From NCBI RefSeq assembly GCF_025949695.1, contig NZ_JAPDFL010000001.1, positions 1,801,501-1,865,500 on the forward strand: a DNA stretch of 64,000 nucleotides, given 5' to 3'. A program made the position numbers and the translations under genes. How positions within the stretch are numbered: the first letter of the stretch is position 1; every line of letters begins with the position of its first letter. The DNA comes from Pararhodobacter zhoushanensis (lineage in GTDB: Bacteria; Pseudomonadota; Alphaproteobacteria; Rhodobacterales; Rhodobacteraceae). The notes under the pieces were generated by a model. It worked only from the letters and a program-made list of their open reading frames with translations. It was not told the origin of the DNA and did not search any database. Below are positions 26,751-35,509 of the stretch, in pieces.

Positions 26751-28181
26751 ATGACCGAGTTTGACCGCGACGACAAAAACGCACGCCAGACCCCCGAGCC
26801 CGGCCTCCCGCTGCCCCAGGATCAGCGGCCCGAGGAGGAGAGCCTGAGCTCGGAGCGGTTCGATACCGTGCTCGAGGCCGTTGAAGCGGGCGATGCCGAG
26901 GCGATTGCCGCCGCGCTCGAACCGATGCACCCGGCCGATATTTCCGACATGCTGGAACAGATCAGCGCCGGCCAGCGTCAGGCGCTGGTGACGCTGTATC
27001 CCGAGGGGATCGACGGCGACGTGCTGTCGGAGCTCGAAGAGGGCGTGCGCGAAGAGGTCATGGATGCGCTGCCCCGGCAGGCGCTGGCCGAGGCGGTGCG
27101 CGAGCTGGACACCGATGACGTCGTCGACATCATCGAGGACATGGAGGACCACGATCAGGCCTTCATTCTGGGCGCGCTGGAAAGCGACGACCGGGCCGCC
27201 GTCGAAAGCTCGCTGGCCTGGCCCGAGGGCTCGGCGGGGCGTCTCATGCAGTCCGAAACCGTCGCCGTGCCGCAAGACTGGACGGTGGGGCAGACCATCG
27301 ACCATCTGCGCTCGGCCGAATGGTTGCCGGACCAGTTCTATCACGTCATTCTGGTCGACGAACGCCACCGCCCGACCGGCTATGCGACGCTGGGTCGGGT
27401 GCTGGCGGCCAAACGCGACGTGCTGATGGCCGCGATCACCGAAGACAGTTTCCGCGCCATCATCGCCACCGAAGAGCAAAGCGAGGTGGCGTTGATGTTC
27501 AACAAGTACCACCTGATCAGCACGCCGGTGGTCGACGGCTCGGGCCGGCTGGTCGGCGCGATCACCATCGACGATGCGATGATCGTGCTCGATGAAGAGC
27601 ACGAAGAGGACATGCTGCGCATGGCCGGCGTCGGCGACGAATCCAGCCTGTCGGACGGTGTCTGGGACACGCTGCGCCAGCGCTTTCCGTGGCTGGCGGT
27701 GAACCTCGTGTCGGCCAATATCGCCGCCGGGGTGATCGGCATGTTCGAGGGCACGATCGCCCTGATCGTGGCGCTGGCCGCGCTGATGCCGATCGTGGCC
27801 TCGATGGGCGGCAATGCGGGCACGCAATCGCTGACCGTGGCCGTGCGGGCGCTGGCAACGCGGGATCTGACGCCTTCGAACGCCGGGCGGGTCGTGCGGC
27901 GTGAGATCTTTGTGGGCCTTTTCAACGGGCTGGCCTTTGCCGTGATCATGGGTGGCATCGCCTGGGCGCTCTATGGTCGCGACATCTGGCTGGGTGTCGT
28001 GATCGCGGCGGCGATGGTGATCAATCTGGTGGTCGCGGCGCTGGCCGGGGTCTTGGTGCCGCTGGTGCTGAGCCGCCTCAAGCTGGACCCGGCGCTGGCA
28101 TCGGGCACGTTTGTCACCACGATGACGGATGTGGTCGGCTTCTTCTCGTTCCTTGGGCTGGCGACGCTGGTGCTGGTGTGA
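26751..28181 (+). CDS. mgtE: Magnesium transporter MgtE
   Basis: 476-residue inner-membrane Mg2+ channel. ATG 26751 with GGAGGG upstream is chosen over a longer frame. The N-terminal helical domain (about 35-150: HPADISDMLEQI, DTDDVVDIIEDMEDHDQA) and the CBS pair (about 160-275: LMQSETVAVPQDWTV ... STPVVDGSGRLVGAITIDD) sense cytosolic Mg2+. The membrane domain (about 310-476) has MGGNAGTQSLTVAVRALATRD and the pore-lining FVTTMTDVVGFFSFLG. No Mg-sensing riboswitch is evident in the leader. Confidence 0.96.
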   Translation: MTEFDRDDKNARQTPEPGLPLPQDQRPEEESLSSERFDTVLEAVEAGDAEAIAAALEPMHPADISDMLEQISAGQRQALVTLYPEGIDGDVLSELEEGVREEVMDALPRQALAEAVRELDTDDVVDIIEDMEDHDQAFILGALESDDRAAVESSLAWPEGSAGRLMQSETVAVPQDWTVGQTIDHLRSAEWLPDQFYHVILVDERHRPTGYATLGRVLAAKRDVLMAAITEDSFRAIIATEEQSEVALMFNKYHLISTPVVDGSGRLVGAITIDDAMIVLDEEHEEDMLRMAGVGDESSLSDGVWDTLRQRFPWLAVNLVSANIAAGVIGMFEGTIALIVALAALMPIVASMGGNAGTQSLTVAVRALATRDLTPSNAGRVVRREIFVGLFNGLAFAVIMGGIAWALYGRDIWLGVVIAAAMVINLVVAALAGVLVPLVLSRLKLDPALASGTFVTTMTDVVGFFSFLGLATLVLV

Positions 28182-28732
28182 ACAGCGTCGATCTGAGCAA
28201 GGACGCGGCGCGCAAACGCGCCTTTGCGGCGCGCAAGGCGGTATATCGCACCGGGCTGGACGCCGCCGCGCAGGCACATCTGCGCGCGGCACTGGCCGAG
28301 TTCGGCGCGGTGACGGTCTCGGGCTATCTGCCGATCCGCACCGAGATCGACCCGGTTCCGGTCATGGCCACACTGCCCGGTCCCGTCTGCGTGCCGGTCA
28401 TTCCCGGCGCGGGTCAGCCGCTGGATTTTCATCTGTGGACGCCCGACGCCATTCTGGTGGATGGACCCTTCGGCGCGAAAGTGCCCGCCGAGGGCATAGC
28501 GGTGACGCCGCGCGTGCTGATCGTCCCCATGCTTGCCTTCGACAAACGTGGCTACCGGCTGGGCTATGGCGGCGGGTTCTATGACCGCACCTTGGCCAGA
28601 CTGCGCGCCGCCGGGCCGGTCACTGCGCTGGGCTTTGCCTTTGACGCGCAGGAGGCGGATGAGGTGCCGATTGATGCCTATGACCAGCCGCTCGACGGGA
28701 TCGTCACCGAAAGCGGGCTGCGGCGGTTCTAA
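28178..28732 (+). CDS. 5-formyltetrahydrofolate cyclo-ligase
   Basis: 184-residue ATP-dependent enzyme converting 5-formyl-THF to 5,10-methenyl-THF. It starts at GTG 28178, overlapping the mgtE stop (GTGA). Seen motifs are the N-terminal KDAARKRAFAARKAV, the folate-binding DFHLWTP, and the ATP loop LAFDKRGYRLGYGGGFYDRTL. It is translationally coupled to mgtE and ends 4 bases into the convergent DUF2239 gene. Confidence 0.94.
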   Translation: MNSVDLSKDAARKRAFAARKAVYRTGLDAAAQAHLRAALAEFGAVTVSGYLPIRTEIDPVPVMATLPGPVCVPVIPGAGQPLDFHLWTPDAILVDGPFGAKVPAEGIAVTPRVLIVPMLAFDKRGYRLGYGGGFYDRTLARLRAAGPVTALGFAFDAQEADEVPIDAYDQPLDGIVTESGLRRF

Positions 28733-29241
28733 CCCAGCCCGGCGGCGCTGATCCGCTCCAGCAGATAGGTGCGCAGGTCTGCAGGCCATGCGGCAATCTG
28801 CGCCGCCACGCCCGCCGCGTCCCCGGCATAAAGCGCCCGCGTCGCCTCTTCGAACCCCGGCCGGTCGCCGCCCAGCACCTGCATCGCCCGGTAAAGGGCA
28901 TCGCGGCGCTGGGCCGCGCCACCTTCGGCCGTGCGCGCCGCCGCCACCAGCCGCCGCAGCGTGGCCGAGGCCCCGCCACGCTGCGTCGCCAGCCAGTCCC
29001 AATCCGTCTGCAACAGCGTGACCTCGCGCGGGATCACGCCCAGCTTGGGCCGTCCCCGGCGCGGGGTGAGCGGTGTGCCGTCCCAGTCGCGCGGGTCCAG
29101 ATCCACGATCCGGCCCGTCGCATCGTCGAGCACCAGCACGGCACCCTCCAGCGCGCCCTGCGCCAAAGCAACGGGGGCGACCTGCGTAAGCGGGCCATGG
29201 GCGATACGGTCGGGGCCGCGAAAGGCAGTGACATCGGTCAT
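28729..29241 (-). CDS. DUF2239 family protein
   Basis: 170 residues (ATG 29241; an in-frame start 18 bases upstream is possible). The family pattern is clear: an N-terminal block about 30-60 LEGAVLVLDDATGRIVDLD, the PRRGRPKLGVIPREVTLLQTDWDWLATQRGGASATLRRLV core, and C-terminal helices RPGFEEATRALYAGD. Function is unknown. It is divergent from the GIY-YIG gene and shares with it a 38-base perfect palindrome in the promoter gap. Confidence 0.88.
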   Translation of the reverse strand: MTDVTAFRGPDRIAHGPLTQVAPVALAQGALEGAVLVLDDATGRIVDLDPRDWDGTPLTPRRGRPKLGVIPREVTLLQTDWDWLATQRGGASATLRRLVAAARTAEGGAAQRRDALYRAMQVLGGDRPGFEEATRALYAGDAAGVAAQIAAWPADLRTYLLERISAAGLG

Positions 29242-29265
29242 GGGGCGCACAAACACCAACGCGGC

Positions 29266-29303
29266 GCCCCTGTCAATATTACCCGGGTAATATTGACAGG
29301 GGC
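29266..29303. promoter_or_regulatory. 38-base perfect palindrome, probable operator
   Basis: Each half reads GCCCCTGTCAATATTACCC, with the centre at 29284/29285 and no mismatch. It fills the middle of the 99-base gap between the divergent DUF2239 and GIY-YIG genes, which makes it a likely shared operator; AT-rich TCAATATTA blocks could also hold -10 elements for both directions. The binding protein is not identified. Confidence 0.75.
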
Positions 29304-29340
29304 CGCGGCTCTGCTATGAGCGCGGCAAAGGAGACCTGCC

Positions 29341-29658
29341 ATGGACCGCCAACAGCGCAAAGCCGCCCAGACCGACTACCGCGAGCGCAAGCCGCAGCTG
29401 GGCATCTATGCCCTGCGCGCGGATGGGCGGGTCTGGGTCGGCGCCAGTCCGACGCTCGACAAGATCGAGAACCGGCTGCGCTTCACGCTGTCGCAGGGCA
29501 GCCACCCCAACGCCGCGCTGCAGGCGGCAGCGGGGCAGGGGTATACGTTCGAGGTGCTCGAAGCGCTGGATCCCGAGACCCCGGCACTGTCGCGTGACCG
29601 GCTTCTCAAGCAGCGGCTGGCGCATTGGCTGGCACAAACCGGCGGACAAGGGATCTGA
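29341..29658 (+). CDS. GIY-YIG nuclease-like small protein
   Basis: 105 residues. The opening LGIYALRADGRVWVGAS resembles the GIY ... YIG core with the second element changed to WVG; then KIENRLRFTLSQGSHPNAALQAA and a helical C terminus. Annotated relatives in Alphaproteobacteria are short GIY-YIG proteins of unknown role, not full restriction or intron enzymes. The catalytic Glu of larger GIY-YIG nucleases is not obvious, so activity is uncertain. GGAGA lies before the ATG, and the shared palindrome is 37 bases upstream. Confidence 0.75.
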   Translation: MDRQQRKAAQTDYRERKPQLGIYALRADGRVWVGASPTLDKIENRLRFTLSQGSHPNAALQAAAGQGYTFEVLEALDPETPALSRDRLLKQRLAHWLAQTGGQGI

Positions 29659-29725
29659 GCCGGTGGACGGCGCAGGGCTGGGGCGATAGCCTGCGCCTCA
29701 ATCCCCTGGACCTTAGGTAGATCCC

Positions 29726-30877
29726 ATGCGCCTGACCCGGCTTGAGACTTTTCACAACGAATTCGTCTGCTTCGTCAAAGCCACGGCCGAGGATGGCACC
29801 ATCGGCTGGGGTCAGACCGCGACCTATAACGCCGACATCACCGCCGCCGTCTTTCACCGCCAGATCGCGCCTTGGGCGCTGGGGCAGGACTGCACCGAAA
29901 TCCCCGCCCTGCTGGCCCGGATCGAGCGGGCCGAGCATAAATTCCCCGGCAGCTACCGCAACCGGGCACTGGCCGGGCTGGACACGGCGTTGTGGGACAT
30001 GGCGGGCAAGCGCGCGGGCCTGCCGGTGGCGGTGCTGATCGGCGGCAGCGCGGGATTGGTGCGCGCCTATGCCAGCTCGATGCGCCGGGATCTGACGCCG
30101 CAGGACGAGGCAGAGCGCCTGACGCGCCTCTGCGCCGAGCAGGGGTTCACGGCAGCAAAGTTCCGCATCGGGGCAGAGTGCGGGCAGGACGTGGACCAAT
30201 GGCCGGGCCGGACGGAAGCGGTCATCCCGGCGGTGACCGGCGCGCTCAAGGGGCTTGAGACGCTGGTCGATGCGAACTCGGGCTTTTCCGTCGCGCGGGC
30301 CATCGCGGTGGGCCGGATGCTGCAGGACCACGGCGTCGGGCATTATGAAGAGCCGGTGCCCTGGTGGGATCACACCGCCACCGCGCGGGTGACCGCCGCG
30401 CTGGAGATTGACGTGGCGGGCGGCGAGCAGGATGTCGAGGTGTCCGGCTTTGCCCGGATGATCGCGCAAAAGACCGTCGACGTGATCCAGCCCGACGTGA
30501 TGTATCTGGGCGGACTGACCAAGACGCTGCACGTCTGCGGGCTGGCCGCCACGGCGGGGGTGCCGGTGACGCCGCACGCGGCGAATCTGGGGCTGGTGAC
30601 CATGGCGACGATGCATTTGCTGCGGGCGATTCCGAACGCCGGCAAGTATCTCGAATTCTCGATCGAGGGCGATGACTACTACCCGTGGCAGCGCGATCTG
30701 TTTCTGGGCGATCCCTTTGCTGTCGAGGCCGGACACCTGCGGGTGAGCGACGCGCCCGGCTGGGGGATCGAGGTCAATCCGGCGTGGCTGGAGCAGGCGA
30801 TCTATCAGGATGCGGGGGCGGGGGAGCAGACCGCCTATGCCAAGCTTTACCACGGGACGATGGCGCAGGGGCTTTGA
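29726..30877 (+). CDS. Mandelate racemase/muconate lactonizing enzyme family protein (enolase superfamily)
   Basis: 383-residue (beta/alpha)7-beta barrel enzyme acting on a carboxylate through an enolate. The metal-ligand triad is visible in LVDANSGF (Asp), YEEPVPWW (Glu) and AGGEQD (Glu); the His-Asp base pair in VIQPDVMYLGG and VTPHAANLG. The usual KxK on strand 2 reads AAKFRIG, so the second Lys is Arg. This arrangement fits the mandelate racemase subgroup, most likely a sugar-acid dehydratase or racemase; the substrate is unknown. It stands between a GIY-YIG gene and a hairpin repeat. Confidence 0.88.
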   Translation: MRLTRLETFHNEFVCFVKATAEDGTIGWGQTATYNADITAAVFHRQIAPWALGQDCTEIPALLARIERAEHKFPGSYRNRALAGLDTALWDMAGKRAGLPVAVLIGGSAGLVRAYASSMRRDLTPQDEAERLTRLCAEQGFTAAKFRIGAECGQDVDQWPGRTEAVIPAVTGALKGLETLVDANSGFSVARAIAVGRMLQDHGVGHYEEPVPWWDHTATARVTAALEIDVAGGEQDVEVSGFARMIAQKTVDVIQPDVMYLGGLTKTLHVCGLAATAGVPVTPHAANLGLVTMATMHLLRAIPNAGKYLEFSIEGDDYYPWQRDLFLGDPFAVEAGHLRVSDAPGWGIEVNPAWLEQAIYQDAGAGEQTAYAKLYHGTMAQGL

Positions 30878-30924
30878 GCCGGCTGGTGCCAGGGGGGCTG
30901 CCGCCCCGACCCCTGCTGTTACTG

Positions 30925-31000
30925 CGGGGGGCTGCCGCCCCCGGGCCCCCTGCTTCAAGGGGGGAGCACGCTCCCCCTTGAAAATCCCCCCGTGCGTATT
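30925..31000. repeat. Dispersed intergenic repeat, copy A
   Basis: The order GGGGGCTGCCGCCCCCGG, CCCCC, GCTTCAAGGGGG, hairpin loop, CCCCCTTGAAAATCCC and GTGCGTATT is shared with copy B at 52958-53030. The hairpin is TTCAAGGGGG/CCCCCTTGAA. Both copies lie directly downstream of a rightward gene, so a terminator role is likely. Confidence 0.75.
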
Positions 31001-31056
31001 GCCGCGCAAGGTGAGGCAGGCATTGACGGGCCAAGCAAACCTGCTCATATGCGGCC

Positions 31057-32856
31057 ATGACCGACCTTGACAGAATCCGCAATTTTTCCATCGTGGCGCA
31101 CATCGACCACGGTAAATCCACGCTTGCCGACCGGCTGATCCAGCTCACTGGGACAGTCGCCGAGCGGGACATGAAGGCGCAGATGCTCGATACGATGGAT
31201 ATCGAGCGCGAGCGCGGGATCACCATCAAGGCCAACTCGGTGCGGATCGAATATCCGGCCAAGGATGGCAAGACCTATATCCTGAACCTGATCGACACCC
31301 CCGGCCATGTCGACTTTGCCTATGAGGTCAGCCGCTCGATGCGCGCTGTCGAGGGGTCGCTGCTGGTCGTCGACGCCAGCCAGGGTGTCGAGGCACAGAC
31401 GCTGGCCAACGTGTATCACGCGCTGGACGCCGGGCACGAAATTGTCCCGGTGCTCAACAAGGTCGACCTGCCGGCGGCCGAGCCCGAGCGGGTCCGCGAA
31501 CAGATCGAGGATGTGATCGGGCTGGATGCCAAGGATGCCGTGCTGATCTCGGCCAAGTCTGGCCTCGGCATTCCCGACGTGCTGGAAGCCATCGTCACCC
31601 GTCTGCCCGCCCCCAAGGGCGACCGCAACGCGCCTTTGAAGGCGATGCTGGTCGACAGCTGGTACGACAGCTATCTCGGCGTCGTCGTCATGATCCGCGT
31701 CATGGACGGGGTGATCCGCAAGGGCGACCGCATCAAGATGATGCAAACGGGCGCGGTTTACGGCGTCGACAAGCTGGCCGTGCTCAAGCCGCAGATGGTC
31801 GATATTGCCGAACTGGGACCGGGCGAGATCGGCATCTGGACCGGCTCGATCAAACAGGTGCGCGACACCCGCGTCGGCGACACGATCACCACCGAGAAGA
31901 AGGGCTGCGAGACGCCGCTGCCGGGCTTCAAACCCGCGCAACCCGTGGTGTTCTGCGGCCTCTTCCCGGTCGATGCCAATGATTTCGACGATCTGCGTCA
32001 GGCCATCGAGAAACTGCAGCTCAATGACGCCAGCTTCAGCTCGGAAATGGAAACCTCGGCCGCGCTGGGTTTCGGCTTCCGCTGCGGGTTCCTGGGGCTG
32101 TTGCACCTTGAGGTGATCCGCGACCGGTTGGAGCGTGAATATGACCTCGACCTGATCACCACCGCGCCGAGCGTCGTTTACCACATCTTCATGCGCGACG
32201 GCACGCAGCAGGATCTGCACAACCCCGCCGACATGCCCGATCTGACCTATGTCGATCACATCGAAGAGCCGCGCATCAAGGCGACGATCATGGTGCCCGA
32301 CGAATATCTGGGCGATGTGCTCAAGCTGTGTCAGGACCGCCGGGGCATCCAGCTGAACCTGACCTATGCGGGCGCGCGCGCCATGGTCGAATACGACCTG
32401 CCGCTGAACGAGGTGGTGTTTGACTTCTATGACCGGCTGAAATCGATCACCAAGGGCTATGCCAGCTTCGACTACACGCTGACCGAGTACCGCGAGGATC
32501 ATCTGGTCAAGATGTCGATTCTGGTGAATGACGAACCGGTCGATGCGCTGTCGATGATGGTCCACCGCGACCGCGCCGAGATGCGGGGCCGTGCGATGGT
32601 GGAAAAGCTCAAGGATCTGATCCCCCGGCACATGTTCAAGATCCCGATTCAGGCGGCCATCGGTGGCCGGGTGATCGCGCGTGAAACGCTGTCGGCGATG
32701 CGCAAGGACGTGACGGCGAAATGCTATGGCGGTGACGTGACGCGGAAGAAGAAGCTGCTGGAGAAGCAGAAGGCCGGCAAGAAGAAGATGCGGCAGTTCG
32801 GCAAGGTCGAGATCCCGCAGACGGCGTTTATTGCGGCGTTGAAGATGGATGATTGA
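31057..32856 (+). CDS. lepA: Elongation factor 4 (LepA)
   Basis: 599-residue ribosomal GTPase that back-translocates or remodels stalled ribosomes. G-motifs are [38 protein letters not shown] and SAKSGLG. Domains II, III and V follow, and the LepA-specific C terminus carries [23 protein letters not shown]. Length is the family norm and the N terminus is intact. REP hairpins begin five bases after the stop. Confidence 0.98.
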   Translation: MTDLDRIRNFSIVAHIDHGKSTLADRLIQLTGTVAERDMKAQMLDTMDIERERGITIKANSVRIEYPAKDGKTYILNLIDTPGHVDFAYEVSRSMRAVEGSLLVVDASQGVEAQTLANVYHALDAGHEIVPVLNKVDLPAAEPERVREQIEDVIGLDAKDAVLISAKSGLGIPDVLEAIVTRLPAPKGDRNAPLKAMLVDSWYDSYLGVVVMIRVMDGVIRKGDRIKMMQTGAVYGVDKLAVLKPQMVDIAELGPGEIGIWTGSIKQVRDTRVGDTITTEKKGCETPLPGFKPAQPVVFCGLFPVDANDFDDLRQAIEKLQLNDASFSSEMETSAALGFGFRCGFLGLLHLEVIRDRLEREYDLDLITTAPSVVYHIFMRDGTQQDLHNPADMPDLTYVDHIEEPRIKATIMVPDEYLGDVLKLCQDRRGIQLNLTYAGARAMVEYDLPLNEVVFDFYDRLKSITKGYASFDYTLTEYREDHLVKMSILVNDEPVDALSMMVHRDRAEMRGRAMVEKLKDLIPRHMFKIPIQAAIGGRVIARETLSAMRKDVTAKCYGGDVTRKKKLLEKQKAGKKKMRQFGKVEIPQTAFIAALKMDD

Positions 32857-32860
32857 CGGC

Positions 32861-32928
32861 CGTAGGGTGGGGTTTCACCCCACCATTGCGCGTGCGTGAG
32901 CAGGGGTGGGGTGAAACCCCACCCTACG
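32861..32928. repeat. REP pair (BIME) after lepA
   Basis: Two head-to-head copies of a 24-base unit (CGTAGGGTGGGGTTTCACC and its exact complement) separated by 20 bases. Each unit folds on its own as GGTGGGGT-TTC-ACCCCACC. It directly borders the transposase gene, the typical REP/RAYT arrangement. Confidence 0.85.
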
Positions 32929-33469
32929 CGTGACCTCGGGCCCGGTCCCGATGGATTGATGAGAACGGCCATTCCTCGGGCTGCTCAACCAGCCCGTGCT
33001 TGACCGGATTGTGCCAGCAATACGCCAGTTGCGCGTGGTAGTCCCCCTCATCCCGGATGTGGTGCTCCCAGAACCGGCGTTGCCAGATCCCGGCGTCCCC
33101 CTTGGCGATCTTCGAGCGTGAGCGCCGTATGGTGGGGTTCCACCCCACCTCTTGCCCGCAGCGGACCGCCTCGGTGGGGTTGAACCCCACCCTACAGCCA
33201 TCGCGCAACAGCCGCGAGAATCGCGATTTGATCGCGCCCCAGCGGGTGGAGTAATCGCTGTCGCGCTCGGGCAGGGTCCAGACGCAGTGCAGATGGTCGG
33301 GCAGCACGACGAAAGCGTCGATGGTGAAGGGGCGTTCGCGCTGCGTTGTCGCGACCGCATGGCGAAGGCGGGCGACTTCGTCGGCCAGCAGCGTGCAGCC
33401 GCGCTCCTCCAGCCTGACGGTGAAGAAAATGGTGGCTCCGGGCAATCGGGGGCGGCGATAGGACGGCAT
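32924..33469 (-). CDS. REP-associated tyrosine transposase (RAYT)
   Basis: 181 residues from ATG 33469 (MPSYRRPRLPGATIFFTVRL). The Y1 HUH nuclease features are the PDHLHCVWTLP histidine pair and the tyrosine in AYCWHNPVKHGLV; GIWQRRFWEHHIRDE is a RAYT signature. Such enzymes process REP hairpins as single strands. Unusually, a REP pair lies inside the coding sequence (33126-33195), read in frame as CRVGFNPTEAVRCGQEVGWN. The protein still contains all expected blocks on both sides, so it may be active. A domesticated chromosomal gene, not a full insertion sequence. Confidence 0.9.
   Translation of the reverse strand: MPSYRRPRLPGATIFFTVRLEERGCTLLADEVARLRHAVATTQRERPFTIDAFVVLPDHLHCVWTLPERDSDYSTRWGAIKSRFSRLLRDGCRVGFNPTEAVRCGQEVGWNPTIRRSRSKIAKGDAGIWQRRFWEHHIRDEGDYHAQLAYCWHNPVKHGLVEQPEEWPFSSIHRDRARGHA
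33126..33195. repeat. REP pair inserted in frame within the RAYT gene
   Basis: GGTGGGGTTCCACCCCACC and GGTGGGGTTGAACCCCACC hairpins in opposite orientation, 23 bases apart, related to the pair after lepA. The reading frame of the transposase stays open through both. Confidence 0.8.
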
Positions 33470-33627
33470 GGCGCCTATCAGCGCAGAAACAGGTTGCCGG
33501 ATGGTTAACGGCTTTGAGGGAGCGCCAGCAGGCACCGACGAACGGCGAGAACCGTTGCCAAAAGGTTACCGTCGCCGGCTAACCCGTTGAAACCAATTGC
33601 CCGGAAAAATGTCCCCTCGTGGGACGC

Positions 33628-34791
33628 TCACTCTGCCGCCTGCCGCACCACCGGTTCGACTCCGGCGACCGAGCCCATCTCTTCGATCTCGGGCAGCCCC
33701 TCGCGCGAGAGCAGCACCGCGACCGGACGGGCCGAAGGGATATGCGAGCACACGATCATCGCCGCGACCATGATCGGCACCGCCAGGAACATGCCCGGAA
33801 TGCCCCACAGCGCGCCCCAGAAGGCCAGCGAGATGATGATGCCGAAGGACGACACCCTCAGCGCCTTGCCCATCAGCATCGGGTCGATCACCGACCCCAG
33901 CACGAACTGGATCATCCCGGCGATCACGAAGACCAGCAGCGCCGTCGCCGGGTCGTTCACCTGAATGAGCGTGATCAGCCCCAGAATGATCGTTGCGATG
34001 ATCGACCCGACCGAGGGGATATAGTTCAGCACAAAGGTCAGCACGGCCATCGGCCCGGCGAAGTCCAGCCCGAAGCCTTCCATCAGCACATAGACCGCCA
34101 GCGCGGTTGCCAGACTGACGCCGGTTTTCACCAGCAGATAGTGGTTCACCCGGCGCACGATGGAATGGATGATCCGCCCCACCCGCTGCGCCTGCGCCTT
34201 GTCGTGCAGCAGGTTTTCCAGCTTGGTGTTGAACCACAGCCGTTCGGCAAACAGGAACCCGACGAACAGGATCACCAGCGTCGTCGCCGACAGCAGGTTC
34301 GAGGCCTGCCCGGCCAGCGTGCTCAGATAGCTCGACACCTGAATAGAGCGGATCGAGGTTTCGACCATCGCCTCGGCCTCGGGCGAGAACCACGCCGCCA
34401 GCCGGGCAATCGCGGTGATGCCCTGATCGGTATAGGCCGCCGTGGTCGTCACCACCGTGTTGACCTGCGAGATCACCAGCCCCGACAGGGTCAGCAGCAG
34501 CACGGCGATCAGGGTAAACGCGGCCATCGAGGCGACCCAGTTGGTCAGCTTCCACGAGCCGATCCTGAGCCGTGAAAACGCGTTGATCGCATCCGCTGTC
34601 ATGGCAAAGAGGATGATGGCGATGACCAGCGAGATCAGGATAAAGCGGGCGGCCACCAGCATGAACAGGATCATCGAAAAGGCGATGATACCCAGAAACC
34701 ATGTCTGCAGCCGGTAGCGGTCAACCACCGACAGGCGGTGCGGATTGACGCTTTCGGCGGCGGCGGCGTGTTCGATCTCGTGCGGGGTCAT
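33628..34791 (-). CDS. AI-2E family (PerM/YdiK-like) transporter
   Basis: 387-residue inner-membrane protein with about eight helices. Family marks are the N-terminal double helix ISLVIAIILFAMTADAINA, the long amphipathic section at about 120-200 (SYLSTLAGQASNLLS), LVKTGVSLATALAVYVLMEGFGLDFAGPMAVLTFVLNYIPSVGSII and the C-terminal LPEIEEMGS. Despite the family name, few members transport AI-2; many act as ion or metabolite exporters, so the substrate is open. It is separate from its neighbours. Confidence 0.92.
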   Translation of the reverse strand: MTPHEIEHAAAAESVNPHRLSVVDRYRLQTWFLGIIAFSMILFMLVAARFILISLVIAIILFAMTADAINAFSRLRIGSWKLTNWVASMAAFTLIAVLLLTLSGLVISQVNTVVTTTAAYTDQGITAIARLAAWFSPEAEAMVETSIRSIQVSSYLSTLAGQASNLLSATTLVILFVGFLFAERLWFNTKLENLLHDKAQAQRVGRIIHSIVRRVNHYLLVKTGVSLATALAVYVLMEGFGLDFAGPMAVLTFVLNYIPSVGSIIATIILGLITLIQVNDPATALLVFVIAGMIQFVLGSVIDPMLMGKALRVSSFGIIISLAFWGALWGIPGMFLAVPIMVAAMIVCSHIPSARPVAVLLSREGLPEIEEMGSVAGVEPVVRQAAE

Positions 34792-34860
34792 CGTCGCTGC
34801 TTTTTGGGGCTATGGGGTAGAGTAGGGTGCGGCGGCGCGCGTTACAACACTCGGTTCCAC

Positions 34861-35508
34861 TCAAGCACCGCTCACAGCGTCGCGCAGGGCCTGGGTGAGG
34901 TCACCGTAACCAGTCACGCGGCGTTCGTAGGCAAGCGAGAGACGCGCGGCACAGGCACGCGCGCGGATGTCGAGCGCGGGGTCGTCGATCTGCGCAAGGT
35001 AGACCAGCTTTTCGTAATTGCCGAACATCATCTGGATCAGTTCGGGGTGTTTCTCGAACCCCATCGGCTTCCAGACGAAGGCGTCGAATTGCTTGACCAG
35101 AAAATCGGTCAGGTAGAACGACGTGATCTCGTGCTCGGCCCGCTCGGCGAAATCGGCGTTGCCGGCGAAGAAGGAATAGCAATGCGGGCCCTCGACCATC
35201 TCGACGCCCAGTTTCGCACAACGCGCCTGCAACAGCCCGCCGGTGCCGCAATCGGCATAGACGACGAAGATGCTGTCATAGGCCGGGCGGAACTTCTCGA
35301 CCGCCGCTTCGACCGCGTCGGGGATGCGGTCAGGCCACAGATGCAGGTTGGCGGGCAGGCAGTGCAGATCCAGATGCGTCCAGCCGTTCGCCGCCTTCAG
35401 CGCCAGAATCTCATGCGCCAGCGCACCGCAGGCCAGCGCCAGCACCTTGCCGCCGCTGCGGGCCGACAGCCCGTCGCTGGTGAGTCGGGCGTCATCGGGC
35501 CGGGTCAT
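34861..35508 (-). CDS. DUF1638 family protein
   Basis: 215 residues from ATG 35508. Conserved features seen: LACGALAHEILALK at the N terminus, LHCLPANLHLWPDRIPDAVEA, FVVYADCGTGG, GPHCYSFFAG and a C-terminal YEKLVYLAQIDDP. Several cysteines and histidines could bind metal. The function is unknown; relatives occur near corrinoid and methyl-transfer genes. The start is one base from the ccmG stop, so it is probably the last gene of the ccm transcript. Confidence 0.88.
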   Translation of the reverse strand: MTRPDDARLTSDGLSARSGGKVLALACGALAHEILALKAANGWTHLDLHCLPANLHLWPDRIPDAVEAAVEKFRPAYDSIFVVYADCGTGGLLQARCAKLGVEMVEGPHCYSFFAGNADFAERAEHEITSFYLTDFLVKQFDAFVWKPMGFEKHPELIQMMFGNYEKLVYLAQIDDPALDIRARACAARLSLAYERRVTGYGDLTQALRDAVSGA

Positions 35509-35509
35509 C

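Noticed and set aside
29341..29658. GIY-YIG gene as a homing endonuclease or restriction enzyme
   Set aside because: Only 105 residues, the second core motif is altered to WVG, and no intron, intein or methyltransferase partner is nearby.
32861..33200. CRISPR-like repeats beside lepA
   Set aside because: The repeats are inverted REP pairs tied to a RAYT gene; spacing and orientation do not fit a CRISPR array and no cas genes are present.
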